Origin: an uncultured Porphyromonadaceae bacterium
GTDB lineage: Bacteria > Bacteroidota > Bacteroidia > Bacteroidales > Muribaculaceae
DNA length: 14,050 bases
Reading direction: 5' to 3'
Assembly (NCBI GenBank): GCA_947174735.1
Contig: CAMWKC010000028.1
Coordinates: 1 to 14,050 of the forward strand
Part shown: positions 13,901-14,050 of the stretch, in pieces
How the letters are laid out: each line of letters opens with the position of its first letter
How positions within the stretch are numbered: the stretch's first letter is position 1
Notes under the pieces: generated by a model
The model's input: the letters and a program-made list of their open reading frames with translations, nothing else
Databases searched by the model: none
Told to the model about the DNA's origin: nothing
Program-made: the position numbers and the translations under genes

Positions 13901-14050
13901 TGAACTGTACTTCAAAATTTAGACACAAAATTTTAGTATAGAGTTAAAAACAGGAGGATTTATCAAATACTTTCACTTTGATAAACCCTCCTTAAAACTT
14001 AAAAATTATGAAATATAAAAATTGAAGTCTGTAATTATACAGAGTAAAAC
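13901..14050 (+). mobile_element. Probable left end of an IS3-family (IS150-like) element, cut by window edge
   Basis: The stretch starting TGAACTGTAC then TTCAAAATTTAGACA closely resembles the terminal inverted repeat of IS150-group IS3 elements, typically TGAACTGCAC then CCCAAAAGTTAGACA as I recall it. It begins where homology of copy C to the nuclease gene has just ended. No transposase frame is recognisable in the 150 bases present, and the other end lies outside the window. The call rests on the terminal pattern and context only. Confidence 0.45.
13952..13992 (+). terminator. Hairpin near IS-like end
   Basis: AGGAGGATTTATCAAA (13952-13967) pairs with TTTGATAAACCCTCCT (13977-13992) around a 9-base loop, with a single mismatch in 16 pairs. 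Placed just inside an IS-like end and before any coding sequence, it would fit a structure that blocks read-through from outside promoters, or a terminator. An A-rich tract follows on the plus strand, not a T-run. Confidence 0.55.

Noticed and set aside
1..14050. CRISPR array, tRNA or rRNA genes
   Set aside because: No regularly spaced repeats and no cloverleaf or rRNA-like sequence was recognised on either strand by eye.

Overview
The window looks like chromosomal accessory DNA from a gut-type Bacteroidales bacterium (Bacteroides, Prevotella or Muribaculaceae; genus not resolved). Reasons: a complete set of Bacteroidales-specific pilus proteins (DUF3575, DUF3868/OmpA, Mfa1-type fimbrillin, Mfa2/FimB-type anchor), lipoprotein signals of the SCxDD type, a promoter that fits the Bacteroidetes pattern TTTG-19-TAnnTTTG, and no obvious Shine-Dalgarno sequences.

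Layout. Positions 1-480 hold a decayed, deletion-riddled copy (copy A) of a three-gene cassette. Positions 507-556 form a perfect 50-base palindrome lying just past the end of the pilus operon. Positions 604-11808 are a six-gene minus-strand operon, read from right to left: DUF3575 barrel, DUF3868/OmpA-like protein, Mfa1-type major fimbrillin, Mfa2/FimB-type anchor, a fimbrillin-like lipoprotein with four BIG2 Ig-like domains, and a 1113-residue fimbrillin-like putative tip adhesin. Gaps are short (1-base gap, 4-base ATGA overlap, 60-145 bases elsewhere). Positions 11809-12149 are the divergent intergenic region. Positions 12150-13530 hold the best-preserved cassette copy: an intact PD-(D/E)XK nuclease/putative transposase gene followed by broken MNT nucleotidyltransferase and HEPN genes. 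Positions 13678-13890 are a third, short remnant (copy C), and 13901-14050 look like the left end of an IS3-family element that runs off the window.

How the genes work together (inferred from the P. gingivalis Mfa/Fim and Bacteroides type V pilus systems): the structural subunits are made as lipoproteins, sent to the outer membrane, and trimmed by an arginine-specific protease so that strand exchange can build the pilus. The three putative shaft/tip subunits share an Arg in a (G/A)TR(S/T) motif 36-38 residues after the lipidated Cys, and the anchor lacks it, which fits this model. The DUF3575 and DUF3868/OmpA proteins are probably envelope accessory factors. The last two genes are the variable part and probably set what the pilus binds.

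The most unusual part is the flanking DNA. Three copies of one nuclease-MNT-HEPN cassette lie on the same strand on both sides of the operon. Each has lost different internal segments, as expected of repeat-driven recombination or decay around an adhesin locus.
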